Part shown: in pieces, positions 17,770 to 26,656 of the stretch
How the letters are laid out: each line of letters begins with the position of its first letter
Position numbering within the stretch: the first letter of the stretch is position 1
NCBI RefSeq assembly: GCF_001421355.1
Contig: NZ_LMKC01000005.1
Span: forward strand, 259,001-323,000
Source of the DNA: Sphingomonas sp. Leaf9
GTDB lineage: Bacteria > Pseudomonadota > Alphaproteobacteria > Sphingomonadales > Sphingomonadaceae
Reading direction: 5' to 3'
DNA: 64,000 nt
Translations under genes and position numbers: made by a program
Notes under the pieces: generated by a model
What the model was told of the DNA's origin: nothing
What the model saw: only the letters and a program-made list of their open reading frames with translations
Database searches by the model: none

Positions 17770-18642
17770 TCAGGCGGCCGGAGCCTTACGCACCGGCGGC
17801 ATCGCGTTGCACACGTCCGCCCCGCCTGCCGGCACCGTGAAGAACGGCGGCTCGCGATTTTCCCGCCCGCGCAGCCACGCCGCGAACCGCGCATTGTCGG
17901 CCGCGCGATATTGATAGTGCGGCCGCGCGGCGGCGGGCAGATCGTTGGCCAGCCGCACCGACAGGATCGGCGTCGGCACCTGGTCCGGCGCGTAAAAGCC
18001 CATATTGCCCGTGCCGCGCGGCAGCGAGGACAGATATTCCATCCCCTCGATCACCCGCCCGACCAGCGCGATATTGCGGTCGAGGTGCCGGGGCGCATGG
18101 CCGATCACCGTATAGAGTTCCGCCCCGCTGCCGGTGCTGGGCGCCATGTCGCGCCCGACGCCGACCATCGCATAGCAGTGCGTCAGCCACGCGCCCTTGC
18201 CGTCCCCCGCCACCGGCCAGCCATCGGCGCTGTGCCCGCTTTTCGCCGCATAGGGATCGGGCCGGGTCATCCGCGTTACCGCATCGTAGCGTGGGGTCAC
18301 ATACTCCGCCGGCGGATTGGCGACGACGCCAGCGGGCAGCGGCTTCTTCTCGGTCACGTCGCCCCATTGCGCGACATAATTGTCCTGCACGCGATAGACC
18401 GAGGTACCATCCCACCAATGCGCCAGCGCCAGCTTGCGCAGATTGGCGACATGCACCGGCGCATAGCGCGGGGCCAGCCGGATCACGACCCGTTTGCCAC
18501 CATCGAGCGTCATCACCATCAGTTCGTCGTCGGGAATGGCGCGCCAGTCGGCCTCGACCGGATCGGCCGGGCCGGGCGGCGGCGGGGCGACGGCCGGCGT
18601 GGCGGATTGAAGCAGGGCGGCGATCAGCGAGACGAAGGTCAT
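17770..18642 (-). CDS. periplasmic cyclophilin-type peptidyl-prolyl isomerase
   Basis: 290 residues with an N-terminal signal peptide (MTFVSLIAALLQSATPAVA). Cyclophilin elements: VVIRLAPRYAPVHVANLRKLA, YRVQDNYVAQWGDV (in place of the FHRVI-x-FMIQGGD loop), AYAMVGVGRD-type segment, and VIGHAPRHLDRNIALVGRVI (like FGKVVEGMDVV). It is expected to speed proline isomerisation in periplasmic folding. The variant active-site loop lacks the standard FxxQGGD, so the rate may differ. The frame continues upstream across the tRNA-Ser gene, but that part is an artefact; ATG 18642 starts the signal peptide. Confidence 0.88.
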   Translation of the reverse strand: MTFVSLIAALLQSATPAVAPPPPGPADPVEADWRAIPDDELMVMTLDGGKRVVIRLAPRYAPVHVANLRKLALAHWWDGTSVYRVQDNYVAQWGDVTEKKPLPAGVVANPPAEYVTPRYDAVTRMTRPDPYAAKSGHSADGWPVAGDGKGAWLTHCYAMVGVGRDMAPSTGSGAELYTVIGHAPRHLDRNIALVGRVIEGMEYLSSLPRGTGNMGFYAPDQVPTPILSVRLANDLPAAARPHYQYRAADNARFAAWLRGRENREPPFFTVPAGGADVCNAMPPVRKAPAA

Positions 18643-18733
18643 GGGCGTATCGTGGCACGCATTCCGCGCATCCCGCAACTGCCGCTTGCACGAAATCCCG
18701 CCGGGCCCTAGGGAACCCACCTTCCGGCAATGC

Positions 18734-18824
18734 GGAGCGGTGGCCGAGTGGTCGAAGGCGCTCGCCTGGAAAGTGAGTATACGGCAAAACCGTATCGAGG
18801 GTTCGAATCCCTCCCGCTCCGCCA
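18734..18824 (+). tRNA. tRNA-Ser (anticodon GGA)
   Basis: A 91-base cloverleaf with encoded CCA. Acceptor stem GGAGCGG (18734-18740) pairs with CCGCTCC (18814-18820), then discriminator G and CCA (18822-18824). D arm GCCGAGTGGTCGAAGGC, anticodon stem CTCGC/GTGAG with loop CTGGAAA (anticodon GGA), a long variable arm (ACGG-CAAAA-CCGT) typical of class II tRNA-Ser, and T arm GAGGGTTCGAATCCCTC. It reads UCC and UCU. Confidence 0.97.
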
Positions 18825-18955
18825 ATTACCCCACGGAAAACTATCCTTTTCCCGCAAGAAGCCTGACTTGCACCTTACCCGGATCGCGTATTGGTCCGCG
18901 TGAGCCCGGGTTACCCGATCCCGAGGGTTATGAACGTCGCGATCTGATCCTGCCG

Positions 18956-20731
18956 CTATCGCGCGCGCTGCTGCGGCACGAATTCCTCCAGCACCGCCTT
19001 TTCCAGCAGGTCGGGCGGGAGCAGCCCCTGCCGCAGCAGGAAATCGTTGAACGCCAGCCGGTCGAATTTCGGCCCCAGCGCCAGCTCGGCCTCGATCCGG
19101 ATGCGCAGCAGGCGGGTATAGCCATAGAAATAGCTGCCCGCCTGCCCCGGCGCGCGCGAGGTGTAGCGCTCGATCTCCTGCTTCGCCATCGCGGGCGACG
19201 TCACCACCTGTTCGAGCAGGATGCGCCGCGCCTCGTCTCGGGAGATCAGGCCGAGGTTGAGCATCGGGTCGAGGAACGCGCGCGCCGCGCGCAGCAACCG
19301 CGCCTGATACGCCATCAACTGTCCCTCGACCGGGTGATAGGGCAGCGCCTCCGCCTCGGCATAGAGCGCCCATCCCTCCACGTTCACGCTGTTGAAGGCA
19401 TAGAGGATGCGCGCCTGCGACACCCCGCCCTCCAGCATCGCCGAGAATTGCAGCTCGTGGCCCGGCCGCCCTTCGTGCGCGCTGACCGTCCATTGCGCGG
19501 CGGGGAAGTTGAAATCGTCATAGACCGCCTCCGGCCCCTTGCCGGGCACCCCCACCGGCAGAACGAAGGTGCCATATTCACCCTTGTTGTTGAGCAGCGG
19601 TGGCGGTTCCATGTGCGGCGCGGGTGACGCGGCCGATTCCGCCGCGCTCGCCAGCCGCATCTTCATCGCCCGTTCCGGCAGGGTGACGATGCGTTCGCGG
19701 CGGATCGCGCCTTCGATCGTGCGGTTGACCGCGGCATAGCTCGCCTCGATCCGGTCGTCGGGGATGCTGCCGCGCTTCAGCTGGCGGATGATGTCGACAT
19801 AGCTGCCCGCCGCCAGCCCCTTCTCGGCGACGCGCGGTGCCAGCGCGATCATCGCGGCGCGCGTCTCGGCGAATTCCACCTGTGCCTGCGCGATCAGCGT
19901 GCGGGGGTCGATGTCGATGCCGAACTGCTTCAGCCGGAACGCATAGACCTCTGGCGGCAACCGGGGATCGGTGCGCGCGATCGGCAGGATCGTCGCCTTC
20001 GTCCATGCGGTGTAGTCGGCGATCTGGGTGTTCAGCCGGACCAGCGCCTTGTCGGCACCGGCCACCTTGTACTGCGCGAACAGCCGGGCAATGCCATCGG
20101 CATAGGTGCCGGCATTGGCGATGGCATTGTCCACCGCCACCTTGTCGGGGCCCAGCAGTCCGGGCGCGCGCGATTCGTCGAAACGCTGCTGCGCCAGATC
20201 GGTCAGCGGCGTGGTGCCCGGCCAGTCGCCGACATAGCGCCGCAGCAGCTCGACCGCCTTGGCCCGCCGGTTCGGCGCGACCTGATCGTCGAGCAGCCCC
20301 TTGATCCCGTTGAACATCGCCTGCGGCGCATCGGTCCAGTTCAGGAAGTATCTGCGCCGCAGCCGCACCCCCTCCAGATCGTCGGACACCGACTGGATCA
20401 GGATGTCGAGGTCCTGGGCGATCCGCGCATCCCGCTCGGCGGCGCGGCGGCGCTTCAGCTCGGCGATCACCGCCGTCAGCGCCTCGCCACGGCGTTCGTC
20501 GCGCCGGGGGGCCAGGTCGCTGGCCAGCCCGTCATAGGCCGACAGCCCGTTGGCCGACGCGTCCTCCGGATCGAACTTCGCCTGCGCTGCCAGGACCAGC
20601 GCGGTACTGCGGTTGCTGGCCGCCACCCAGTCGGCACCCTGCGCGACCGGGGCCGGCGGCGCGGCCTGCACCGTCGCCGCACCCGTCATCAGCGCGGCAC
20701 ACACCGCAATTCGTACCAGCCTGCCCATCAC
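18956..20731 (-). CDS. DUF885-family periplasmic protein (putative metallopeptidase-like)
   Basis: 591 residues with a signal peptide (VCAALMTGAATVQAA). It belongs to the DUF885 family, which resembles zinc carboxypeptidases in its helical fold and HExxH-like motif: here AHEGRPGHELQFSAML, where His-Glu and the second His can act as ligands, and a downstream Glu in NVEGWALYAE. These suggest a zinc peptidase acting on peptides in the periplasm; this is inferred from the motif and not proven for the family. It is divergent from a LuxR regulator, serine hydrolase and TonB receptor, a set that would fit peptide scavenging. Confidence 0.87.
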   Translation of the reverse strand: MMGRLVRIAVCAALMTGAATVQAAPPAPVAQGADWVAASNRSTALVLAAQAKFDPEDASANGLSAYDGLASDLAPRRDERRGEALTAVIAELKRRRAAERDARIAQDLDILIQSVSDDLEGVRLRRRYFLNWTDAPQAMFNGIKGLLDDQVAPNRRAKAVELLRRYVGDWPGTTPLTDLAQQRFDESRAPGLLGPDKVAVDNAIANAGTYADGIARLFAQYKVAGADKALVRLNTQIADYTAWTKATILPIARTDPRLPPEVYAFRLKQFGIDIDPRTLIAQAQVEFAETRAAMIALAPRVAEKGLAAGSYVDIIRQLKRGSIPDDRIEASYAAVNRTIEGAIRRERIVTLPERAMKMRLASAAESAASPAPHMEPPPLLNNKGEYGTFVLPVGVPGKGPEAVYDDFNFPAAQWTVSAHEGRPGHELQFSAMLEGGVSQARILYAFNSVNVEGWALYAEAEALPYHPVEGQLMAYQARLLRAARAFLDPMLNLGLISRDEARRILLEQVVTSPAMAKQEIERYTSRAPGQAGSYFYGYTRLLRIRIEAELALGPKFDRLAFNDFLLRQGLLPPDLLEKAVLEEFVPQQRAR

Positions 20732-20882
20732 CGCCCCCTTGTCTGAACCATCAGGCTATGCGGTGGCGCGGCCGCTGTCAGCAGCAAAGTCCTGGCCCTA
20801 GCGGCTCCCCGTCGAACCGATTGCGGCCGAGCCGCGCCCGCCCTATCGTCGGCACCGGGAGAGGAAGCGAGGAAACGGGCCG

Positions 20883-22013
20883 CTGTACGACGATCACGTC
20901 CTTCTCGATCTATATGCGGCGGCAGAGTCGGAGGCGCGTTGGACGCCGATGCTCGATGCGCTGTGCAGCGCGCTGTCGGTGCGCAGCGCCGTGGTGCAGA
21001 TCGTGCAGGAATCGGCCTCGTCCAGCTGGGAAGCATGGACCAGCCGCGATTCGCATTCGACCCGCCACGCCGAACGGCACGACAGCTGCCTCAACCGTCC
21101 TGACAGCCCGCGTTTCCAGCTGCTGCCCGGCCATGTCCCGCATGTCGAGATTTCGAGCGACCAGCGCAGCTTCGGCACGCGGCCCGACCTGATCGACGAC
21201 CTGCGCGGCCGGACGGATCGGGCGGGACTGGGCATCGGGCTATGGGCATCCTTCCCGATCGGTGGCGACCGGACCTTCAGCCTGATCCTGCATCGCCATC
21301 CCGGCGACATGCGCGACCTGACCGACGAGGAGGAACGCGACCTGACACGGCTGCTGCCGCATCTGCAACAGGCGGTGCGGCTGAACGCGCGGATCGGGTC
21401 GCTGCAACGCCGGGCCGACACGCTTGGGGCGGTGTCGAGCCATGTCCATGCCGGGTTGCTGCTGTGTGATGCCGACCTGACCGTCGACTGGTGCAACGCG
21501 GCGGCGATCGAGGTGCTGGCGTGCACGTCGCTGATCGCGCGGGTCGCCGGACGGCTGCGCTGTGCCCGGTCGCATGACGGCGAACGGCTGCGCGATGCGG
21601 CACAGGCGGTGGCACGCGGTGCCGCGCGCGTCGGGCGGGTGGTGCTGATCGGAGACGACGGCGCCAGCCTGCACCTGCGCATCGTTCCGACCGCCGATGC
21701 CGTCGGCACGTCGCCCGCCGGGACCGATGGCGCGGCGCTGGCGGTGATGCTGTCGCTGCCCGACAGCCGTATGCAGTTCGACGTCGACGACGTTGCCGCG
21801 CTGTTCGACCTGTCCCCGGCGGAGGCGCGGCTGACCTCCGCGCTGGCGGGCGGCGCGTCGATCACAGAATATGCCGCCACACGCGGCATCGCCACCGGCA
21901 CCGCGCGGGTCCAGCTGAACCGCATCCTGTCGAAGACCGGAACCCAGCGGCAGGCCGATCTGGTGCGCGTCGTCCACGGCTCCCCCGCGCGGCGCAGCAT
22001 CACCGCACCATAA
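20883..22013 (+). CDS. LuxR-type HTH transcriptional regulator
   Basis: Regulator with a C-terminal LuxR-like HTH (LSPAEARLTSALAGGASITE, then ATRGIATGTARVQLNRILSK) and a 270-residue sensory part without a recognisable ligand motif. The first ATG in frame is 20949, but the codons before it (LYDDHVLLDLYAAAESEARW) read as the natural start of this family. The only start-like codon there is CTG at 20883, 9 bases after AGGA in GCGAGGAAAC; an in-frame TAG at 20799 bounds the frame. I therefore take CTG as the start. It precedes the serine hydrolase by about 120 bases and is divergent from DUF885. Confidence 0.8.
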   Translation: MYDDHVLLDLYAAAESEARWTPMLDALCSALSVRSAVVQIVQESASSSWEAWTSRDSHSTRHAERHDSCLNRPDSPRFQLLPGHVPHVEISSDQRSFGTRPDLIDDLRGRTDRAGLGIGLWASFPIGGDRTFSLILHRHPGDMRDLTDEEERDLTRLLPHLQQAVRLNARIGSLQRRADTLGAVSSHVHAGLLLCDADLTVDWCNAAAIEVLACTSLIARVAGRLRCARSHDGERLRDAAQAVARGAARVGRVVLIGDDGASLHLRIVPTADAVGTSPAGTDGAALAVMLSLPDSRMQFDVDDVAALFDLSPAEARLTSALAGGASITEYAATRGIATGTARVQLNRILSKTGTQRQADLVRVVHGSPARRSITAP

Positions 22014-22135
22014 AGCTATGCTATATATCAAATGAGAGTCGCGGCGGCCGCGCGACCCGCCTTACGCTCTGTCCATGATCGCAGCGACCGTCCGGTTACG
22101 CCGGGACACGGATCGCGCGACATGGGGAGAGGTTC

Positions 22136-23362
22136 ATGCGCAAGTCGTTCGTTCGCCTGTTGTCCGCCGCCGCCCTGCTGGCCGCGATGCCCGCCACCGC
22201 GCAGCAGGTGCTGCCGCCCCCGCTCGCCAGCGGCGCGAAGTCCGACGTGCCGGTCGCGGTGCAGATCGCGCGCTGGCACATGCTCGACGGCAATATCAAT
22301 ACGCTGACGTTCCGCAGCATGGAGACGCTGTTCACCACGCGCACCGTCGCGCACAGCGGCCCGGTCTGGCAATTGCCGCGCGCCGACCATGCGCTCGACT
22401 TCACCTATCAGGTGAAGGGCCAGGCCGTCCGTGCCGACGATTTCCTCGAACGCACCTATACCAACGCGCTGCTGGTGATGAAGGACGGGCGGATCGTCTC
22501 CGAAACCTATCGCAACAACAGCAACGAACGCACCCGCTTCATGGGCTGGTCGATGACGAAATCGGTCACCTCGACGCTGGTCGGCGCACTGCTGGCGGAC
22601 AAGCTGATCGCCTCGCTCGACGATCCGATCACCCGCTACCTGCCCGAACTGCGCGGTGGCGGCTATGACGGCACGACCATCCGGCAAATCCTGCAGATGC
22701 GGTCAGGTGTCGATTACGAGGAACGCTACGACTTCGCCAATCCGGGGATCGCGGCGACCAACCACATCAATGCGCTGGTCAAGAACGTCGCACGCTTCGC
22801 CGATGCCGCGCGCACCATCAAACGCGCCCACCCGCCGGGCAAGGTGTTTGCGTACAAGACGATCGATACCGCCGTGCTCGGCTGGCTGGTCGAACGCGTG
22901 TCGGGCGGCAGTGTCGCGGCCTATACCGCGCGCAAGCTGTGGGAACCGTTGGGGACCGAGGCGGACGGCTTCTACATCATGGACGGTGCGCCGGGCACGG
23001 GCCGCGAATTCAGCGGCGCGGGCTTCAACGCGACGCTGCGCGACTGGGCGCGCTTTGGCCAGATGATGCTGGATGGTGGCGTCGCCAACGGCCACCGCAT
23101 CGTCTCCCCGGAATGGGTCGCCATGGCCAGCGCCCCGGCCGCGACCGAGGATGCGACCGGCGGATACGGGATGCAGTGGTGGACCATGCCCAACACCCCC
23201 GCCTATTCGGCGATCGGGTTGCAGGGGCAATATGTCTTCGTCGACCCCGCGACGCGCACGGTGGTGGTGAAGCTCAGCTATTTCCCGCCCGCCGACGACA
23301 GCGCCGCGTCGGAGGAGACCGCCGCCTTCCTCGCCGCCGCGTCCGCCTGGACGCCGCGCTGA
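22136..23362 (+). CDS. periplasmic serine hydrolase, beta-lactamase/PBP fold
   Basis: 408 residues with a signal peptide (SFVRLLSAAALLAAMPATA). Class C beta-lactamase-like family: the nucleophile motif SMTK (in FMGWSMTKSVTSTLVG), the Tyr motif YKTID in place of YxN, and a C-terminal G-x-G-like QGQYVFVDP. Members are esterases, D-aminopeptidases or carboxypeptidases, seldom true beta-lactamases. Downstream, 50 bases away, is a TonB receptor and upstream a LuxR regulator, which suggests hydrolysis of a ligand imported by that receptor. The actual substrate is unknown. Confidence 0.9.
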   Translation: MRKSFVRLLSAAALLAAMPATAQQVLPPPLASGAKSDVPVAVQIARWHMLDGNINTLTFRSMETLFTTRTVAHSGPVWQLPRADHALDFTYQVKGQAVRADDFLERTYTNALLVMKDGRIVSETYRNNSNERTRFMGWSMTKSVTSTLVGALLADKLIASLDDPITRYLPELRGGGYDGTTIRQILQMRSGVDYEERYDFANPGIAATNHINALVKNVARFADAARTIKRAHPPGKVFAYKTIDTAVLGWLVERVSGGSVAAYTARKLWEPLGTEADGFYIMDGAPGTGREFSGAGFNATLRDWARFGQMMLDGGVANGHRIVSPEWVAMASAPAATEDATGGYGMQWWTMPNTPAYSAIGLQGQYVFVDPATRTVVVKLSYFPPADDSAASEETAAFLAAASAWTPR

Positions 23363-23412
23363 GGGCGAGACGCCCCCACGACCCGACAACGACATAAAAC
23401 AGGGGAGAGGAC

Positions 23413-25623
23413 ATGACCATTCGCACGAAGGCCGCGATCGCGCTGCTGCTCGCATCGACCGCCGCGCCGGCATGGGCGCAACAGGCACCGCCGCCACCCA
23501 CCACCACCGATACCGCCGCCGAGGAAGACCAGCTGCAGGACATCGTGGTCACTGCGCAGCGCCGCACCGAACGGCTCCAGACCGCGCCACTGTCGGCGAC
23601 CGCGCTCGACGCCGACGCGCTGACCAAGAACGCCGTCACCAACCTCGCCGACCTGCAGACCGCGACGCCTGCATTGTCGGTATCGAACGGCGGCATCATC
23701 CAGAACGTCAATATCCGCGGCATCGGCCTGGCCAGCGACAGCCCCAACGTCACCGCCGGCGTCGCAACCTATGTCGACGGGCTGTTCCAGCCGCCGATCG
23801 TGCAGGCGAACAGCTTCTACGACCTGGGCAGCGTAGAGGTGCTGCGCGGGCCGCAGGGGACATTGGTCGGGTCGAACTCGACCGGCGGCGCGATCTTCAT
23901 CAATTCGCGCAACCCCGATCTGGCGGGCGGCGTCGGCGGCTATGCCGAGGTCGGCTATGGCAATTTCGACGCGGTGGCCGCCGAAGGCGCGCTGAACCTG
24001 CCGATCGGCCAGACGCTGGGCGTGCGCGTCGCCGGCTTCTATCGCCGCCACGACAGCTATTACCGCGACACCGGGCCGTTCGCGAACGATGCCGGCCGGC
24101 TGGACGAAAAGGGCGGGCGCGTCACCTTGCTGTGGCAGCCGGGCAGCTTTTCGGCGACGGCGAAGGTCAGCCTGAACGACCGCGATACCGGCGGCTATCC
24201 CTATCGCCCGATCCCCGGCACCCGCTTTGCCCCGTTCCGGCTCGGCGATATCCGCACCTTGAGCTTCGACACGCCGACCGGAAACCGCGACCTCGCCTTC
24301 CAGGCCGGGCTGGAACTGCGGCAGGAGTTGGCGAACGGCATCGTCCTGCGCTCGGTCAGCGGGTATCAGAACAAGCGGATCCGGAACCTGCTCGACATCG
24401 ACGGATCGCGCGCGCCGCTCTCCGCCGGCGGGGAGATTTCGCAGGACTATTCCGCTGGCGAAAAGCAATATAGCCAGGAAATCAACATCATCTCGCCGAC
24501 CGACGGCGCGTTCGACTGGATCGTCGGCGGCTATTTCCAGCGCAACGATATCACCGTCCGCATCCTGCAAAGCGAGGGCGGTTTCCCGACCGACATCACG
24601 CCGATCAACCATCGCACGACCAAGGGCGTGTTCGCGCAGGGCAATTACCAGATCACCGACGCGCTCGAATTCCAGCTCGGCGGACGCTATTCGACCTACA
24701 AGGCGACCGGCACCGGTTTCGTCACCATCGGGCGCGGCGTTCCGGGTTTTCCTGCCGGCGGCCTGCCCGTCGCCGACCTGTCGGGATCGCATGACGATGC
24801 CCGCTTCACCGGCAAGGCGGCGCTCAACTGGAAGCTCGACGCCGATAATTTGCTCTATGCGCTGGTCGCGCGCGGGTACAAGCCGGGCGGGTTCAATTCG
24901 ACGACCTCCGAATTCGATCCCGAAACGGTAATGAGCTACGAAGCCGGCTGGAAATCCAGCTTCTTCGGCGAACGCATCCGCACCCAGCTCAGCGCCTTCT
25001 ATAATAAATACAAGGGGTTCCAGTTCAACGTCGTCGAACCCAGCACCGGCTTTTCGGGCGTCCAGAACATCTCCGACGTGACGATCAAGGGGTTCGAGGC
25101 ACAGCTACAGGCACGCGTGCGGGGGTTCGGGTTCGACGCCAATGTCGCCTATGTCGATTCCAACCTTGCCAGCGTAACCTTCGTCAACACCCGCAACCTG
25201 CCCGCCGGCACGCTTGGCCCGCAATGCCCGGCCGGGACCGCCGCCAACCCGCCGGTCTGTTTCGACTATGCCCCCTTCATCCAGGTGTCGGGCGACGGCC
25301 CCAATCTCTATGCGCCCGAATGGACCTATAATCTGGGCGTCGACTACCGGATCGAGGTCGGCGGCGGCGCTACGCTGACCCCGCGCGTGAACTATGCCTA
25401 TGTCGGGCCGCAATTCACCTATCTGGCCTATTCATCGATCAGCGACCGCATCGCCGGGCGCGGCCTGTTGTCGGCGCTGCTGACACTCGACATGGGCGAT
25501 TGGCAGCTGACCGCCTATGGCACCAACCTGACCGACAAGAACTATGTCAGCGGCCAGTTCAACCTGAACGAATTCTATGGCCCGCCGCGCGAATATGGCG
25601 TGCGGGCACGGATCACGTTCTAG
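23413..25623 (+). CDS. TonB-dependent receptor
   Basis: Complete receptor of 736 residues. Signal peptide MTIRTKAAIALLLAS...APAWA, TonB-box-like DIVVTAQRR at about residue 45, plug domain (NVNIRGIG, SVEVLRGPQGTLVGSNSTGG), then a barrel ending in REYGVRARITF with the terminal Phe used by the BAM machinery. A GGGGAGAGG ribosome site lies just before the ATG. It follows the serine hydrolase closely and is probably co-transcribed. An imperfect GC hairpin (25636-25663) follows the stop. No substrate can be inferred from the barrel. Confidence 0.95.
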   Translation: MTIRTKAAIALLLASTAAPAWAQQAPPPPTTTDTAAEEDQLQDIVVTAQRRTERLQTAPLSATALDADALTKNAVTNLADLQTATPALSVSNGGIIQNVNIRGIGLASDSPNVTAGVATYVDGLFQPPIVQANSFYDLGSVEVLRGPQGTLVGSNSTGGAIFINSRNPDLAGGVGGYAEVGYGNFDAVAAEGALNLPIGQTLGVRVAGFYRRHDSYYRDTGPFANDAGRLDEKGGRVTLLWQPGSFSATAKVSLNDRDTGGYPYRPIPGTRFAPFRLGDIRTLSFDTPTGNRDLAFQAGLELRQELANGIVLRSVSGYQNKRIRNLLDIDGSRAPLSAGGEISQDYSAGEKQYSQEINIISPTDGAFDWIVGGYFQRNDITVRILQSEGGFPTDITPINHRTTKGVFAQGNYQITDALEFQLGGRYSTYKATGTGFVTIGRGVPGFPAGGLPVADLSGSHDDARFTGKAALNWKLDADNLLYALVARGYKPGGFNSTTSEFDPETVMSYEAGWKSSFFGERIRTQLSAFYNKYKGFQFNVVEPSTGFSGVQNISDVTIKGFEAQLQARVRGFGFDANVAYVDSNLASVTFVNTRNLPAGTLGPQCPAGTAANPPVCFDYAPFIQVSGDGPNLYAPEWTYNLGVDYRIEVGGGATLTPRVNYAYVGPQFTYLAYSSISDRIAGRGLLSALLTLDMGDWQLTAYGTNLTDKNYVSGQFNLNEFYGPPREYGVRARITF

Positions 25624-25635
25624 CGCCAGATAGCG

Positions 25636-25663
25636 CTCCCCCTTCCCACGCGGAAAGGGGGAG
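25636..25663 (+). terminator. GC-rich hairpin after the TonB receptor gene
   Basis: CTCCCCCTT (25636-25644) pairs with AAGGGGGAG (25655-25663), with two further GC pairs inside. No T-run follows, so intrinsic termination may be weak. Confidence 0.5.
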
Positions 25664-25698
25664 CCGGGCCGCCGCCCCCGCAAAACACTGGACCCGAC

Positions 25699-25732
25699 CG
25701 GCGTAAGCATCGAAAGGCGAAAGCCGACGCCG
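25699..25732 (+). promoter_or_regulatory. folded leader upstream of purU
   Basis: CGGCGT (25699-25704) pairs with ACGCCG (25727-25732); inside, GGC-GAAA-GCC (25716-25725) forms a tetraloop hairpin, leaving a 10-base 5' internal loop AAGCATCGAA. It ends 22 bases before the start codon. A protein- or ligand-binding leader is possible but unproven. Confidence 0.35.
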
Positions 25733-25754
25733 ACCGTTGGGGGACAGATTGATC

Positions 25755-26612
25755 GTGAGCAGCATCTACACGCTTCGGCTGCAATGCCCCGACCGCCCCG
25801 GACTGGTGGCGCGGGTCGCCGGTTTCCTCGCGGAGCGCGGGGCCAATATCGTGGATGCGCAACAGTTCGACGATGCGCTGTCCAGCCGCTTCTTCATGCG
25901 TGTCGCCTTCACCCCCGGCGAGGACGGATCGATCGAGCGGCTGCGCGCCGAATTCGATCCGATCGCCACGGCCGCCGACATGCAATGGTCGCTGCGCGAT
26001 CAGGCGACGCCAAAGCGGGTGCTGCTGATGGTGTCCAAATGGGACCATTGCCTCCTCGATCTGCTGTATCGCACCCGGCTGGGCGAATTGCCGATGGAGG
26101 TGGTGGCGATCGCGTCCAACCATCCGCGCGACGTGCTGCACGGCGCGCTGATCGACGGCATCCCGTTCCACCACCTGCCCGTCACCCGCGAGACGAAGGC
26201 CGCGCAGGAGGCGCAGGTCCAGCGGCTGGTCGACGACACCGGTGCCGACCTGGTCGTGCTCGCCCGCTATATGCAGATCCTGTCCGACGATCTGGCGGCG
26301 TTCCTGTCGGGCCGCTGTATCAACATCCACCACAGCTTCCTGCCAGGATTCAAGGGCGCCAAACCCTATCATCAGGCGCATGCCCGCGGCGTGAAGATGA
26401 TCGGCGCGACCGCGCACTATGTCACCGCCGATCTGGATGAAGGGCCGATCATCCATCAGGACGTCGAACCGATCAGCCATGCCGACACGCCCGACGATCT
26501 GGTGCGCAAGGGCCGCGACATCGAACGCCGCGTGCTGGCCGAAGCGGTGCGGCTGCACCTGAACGACCGAGTGTTTCAGAACGGCGCGCGCACGGTCGTC
26601 TTCCACGGCTGA
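25755..26612 (+). CDS. purU: formyltetrahydrofolate deformylase
   Basis: 285 residues. Hydrolyses 10-formyl-THF to formate and THF, balancing one-carbon pools and supplying formate for PurT-type purine synthesis. An N-terminal ACT domain ([20 protein letters not shown]) is followed by a formyltransferase fold whose Asn-His-Asp triad is seen in [14 protein letters not shown] and [13 protein letters not shown] chose the GTG at 25755 because GGGGGA lies 10 bases upstream; in-frame TTGs at 25749 and 25737 are possible. Purine gene purL lies elsewhere in the window. Confidence 0.94.
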   Translation: MSSIYTLRLQCPDRPGLVARVAGFLAERGANIVDAQQFDDALSSRFFMRVAFTPGEDGSIERLRAEFDPIATAADMQWSLRDQATPKRVLLMVSKWDHCLLDLLYRTRLGELPMEVVAIASNHPRDVLHGALIDGIPFHHLPVTRETKAAQEAQVQRLVDDTGADLVVLARYMQILSDDLAAFLSGRCINIHHSFLPGFKGAKPYHQAHARGVKMIGATAHYVTADLDEGPIIHQDVEPISHADTPDDLVRKGRDIERRVLAEAVRLHLNDRVFQNGARTVVFHG

Positions 26613-26656
26613 ACCCGGCGGTTTCATCGGCGCGGGATGCGACCTACATCCCGCCC

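Noticed and set aside
18641..18825. Open frames across the tRNA-Ser gene on both strands (including a peptide reading AEREGFEPS on the minus strand)
   Set aside because: They are the well-known artefact of translating tRNA-Ser and its flank; the cyclophilin start at 18642 is a proper signal peptide.
18825..18955. Genomic island attachment at the tRNA-Ser 3' end
   Set aside because: No integrase follows and no direct repeat of the tRNA 3' end was seen in the window.
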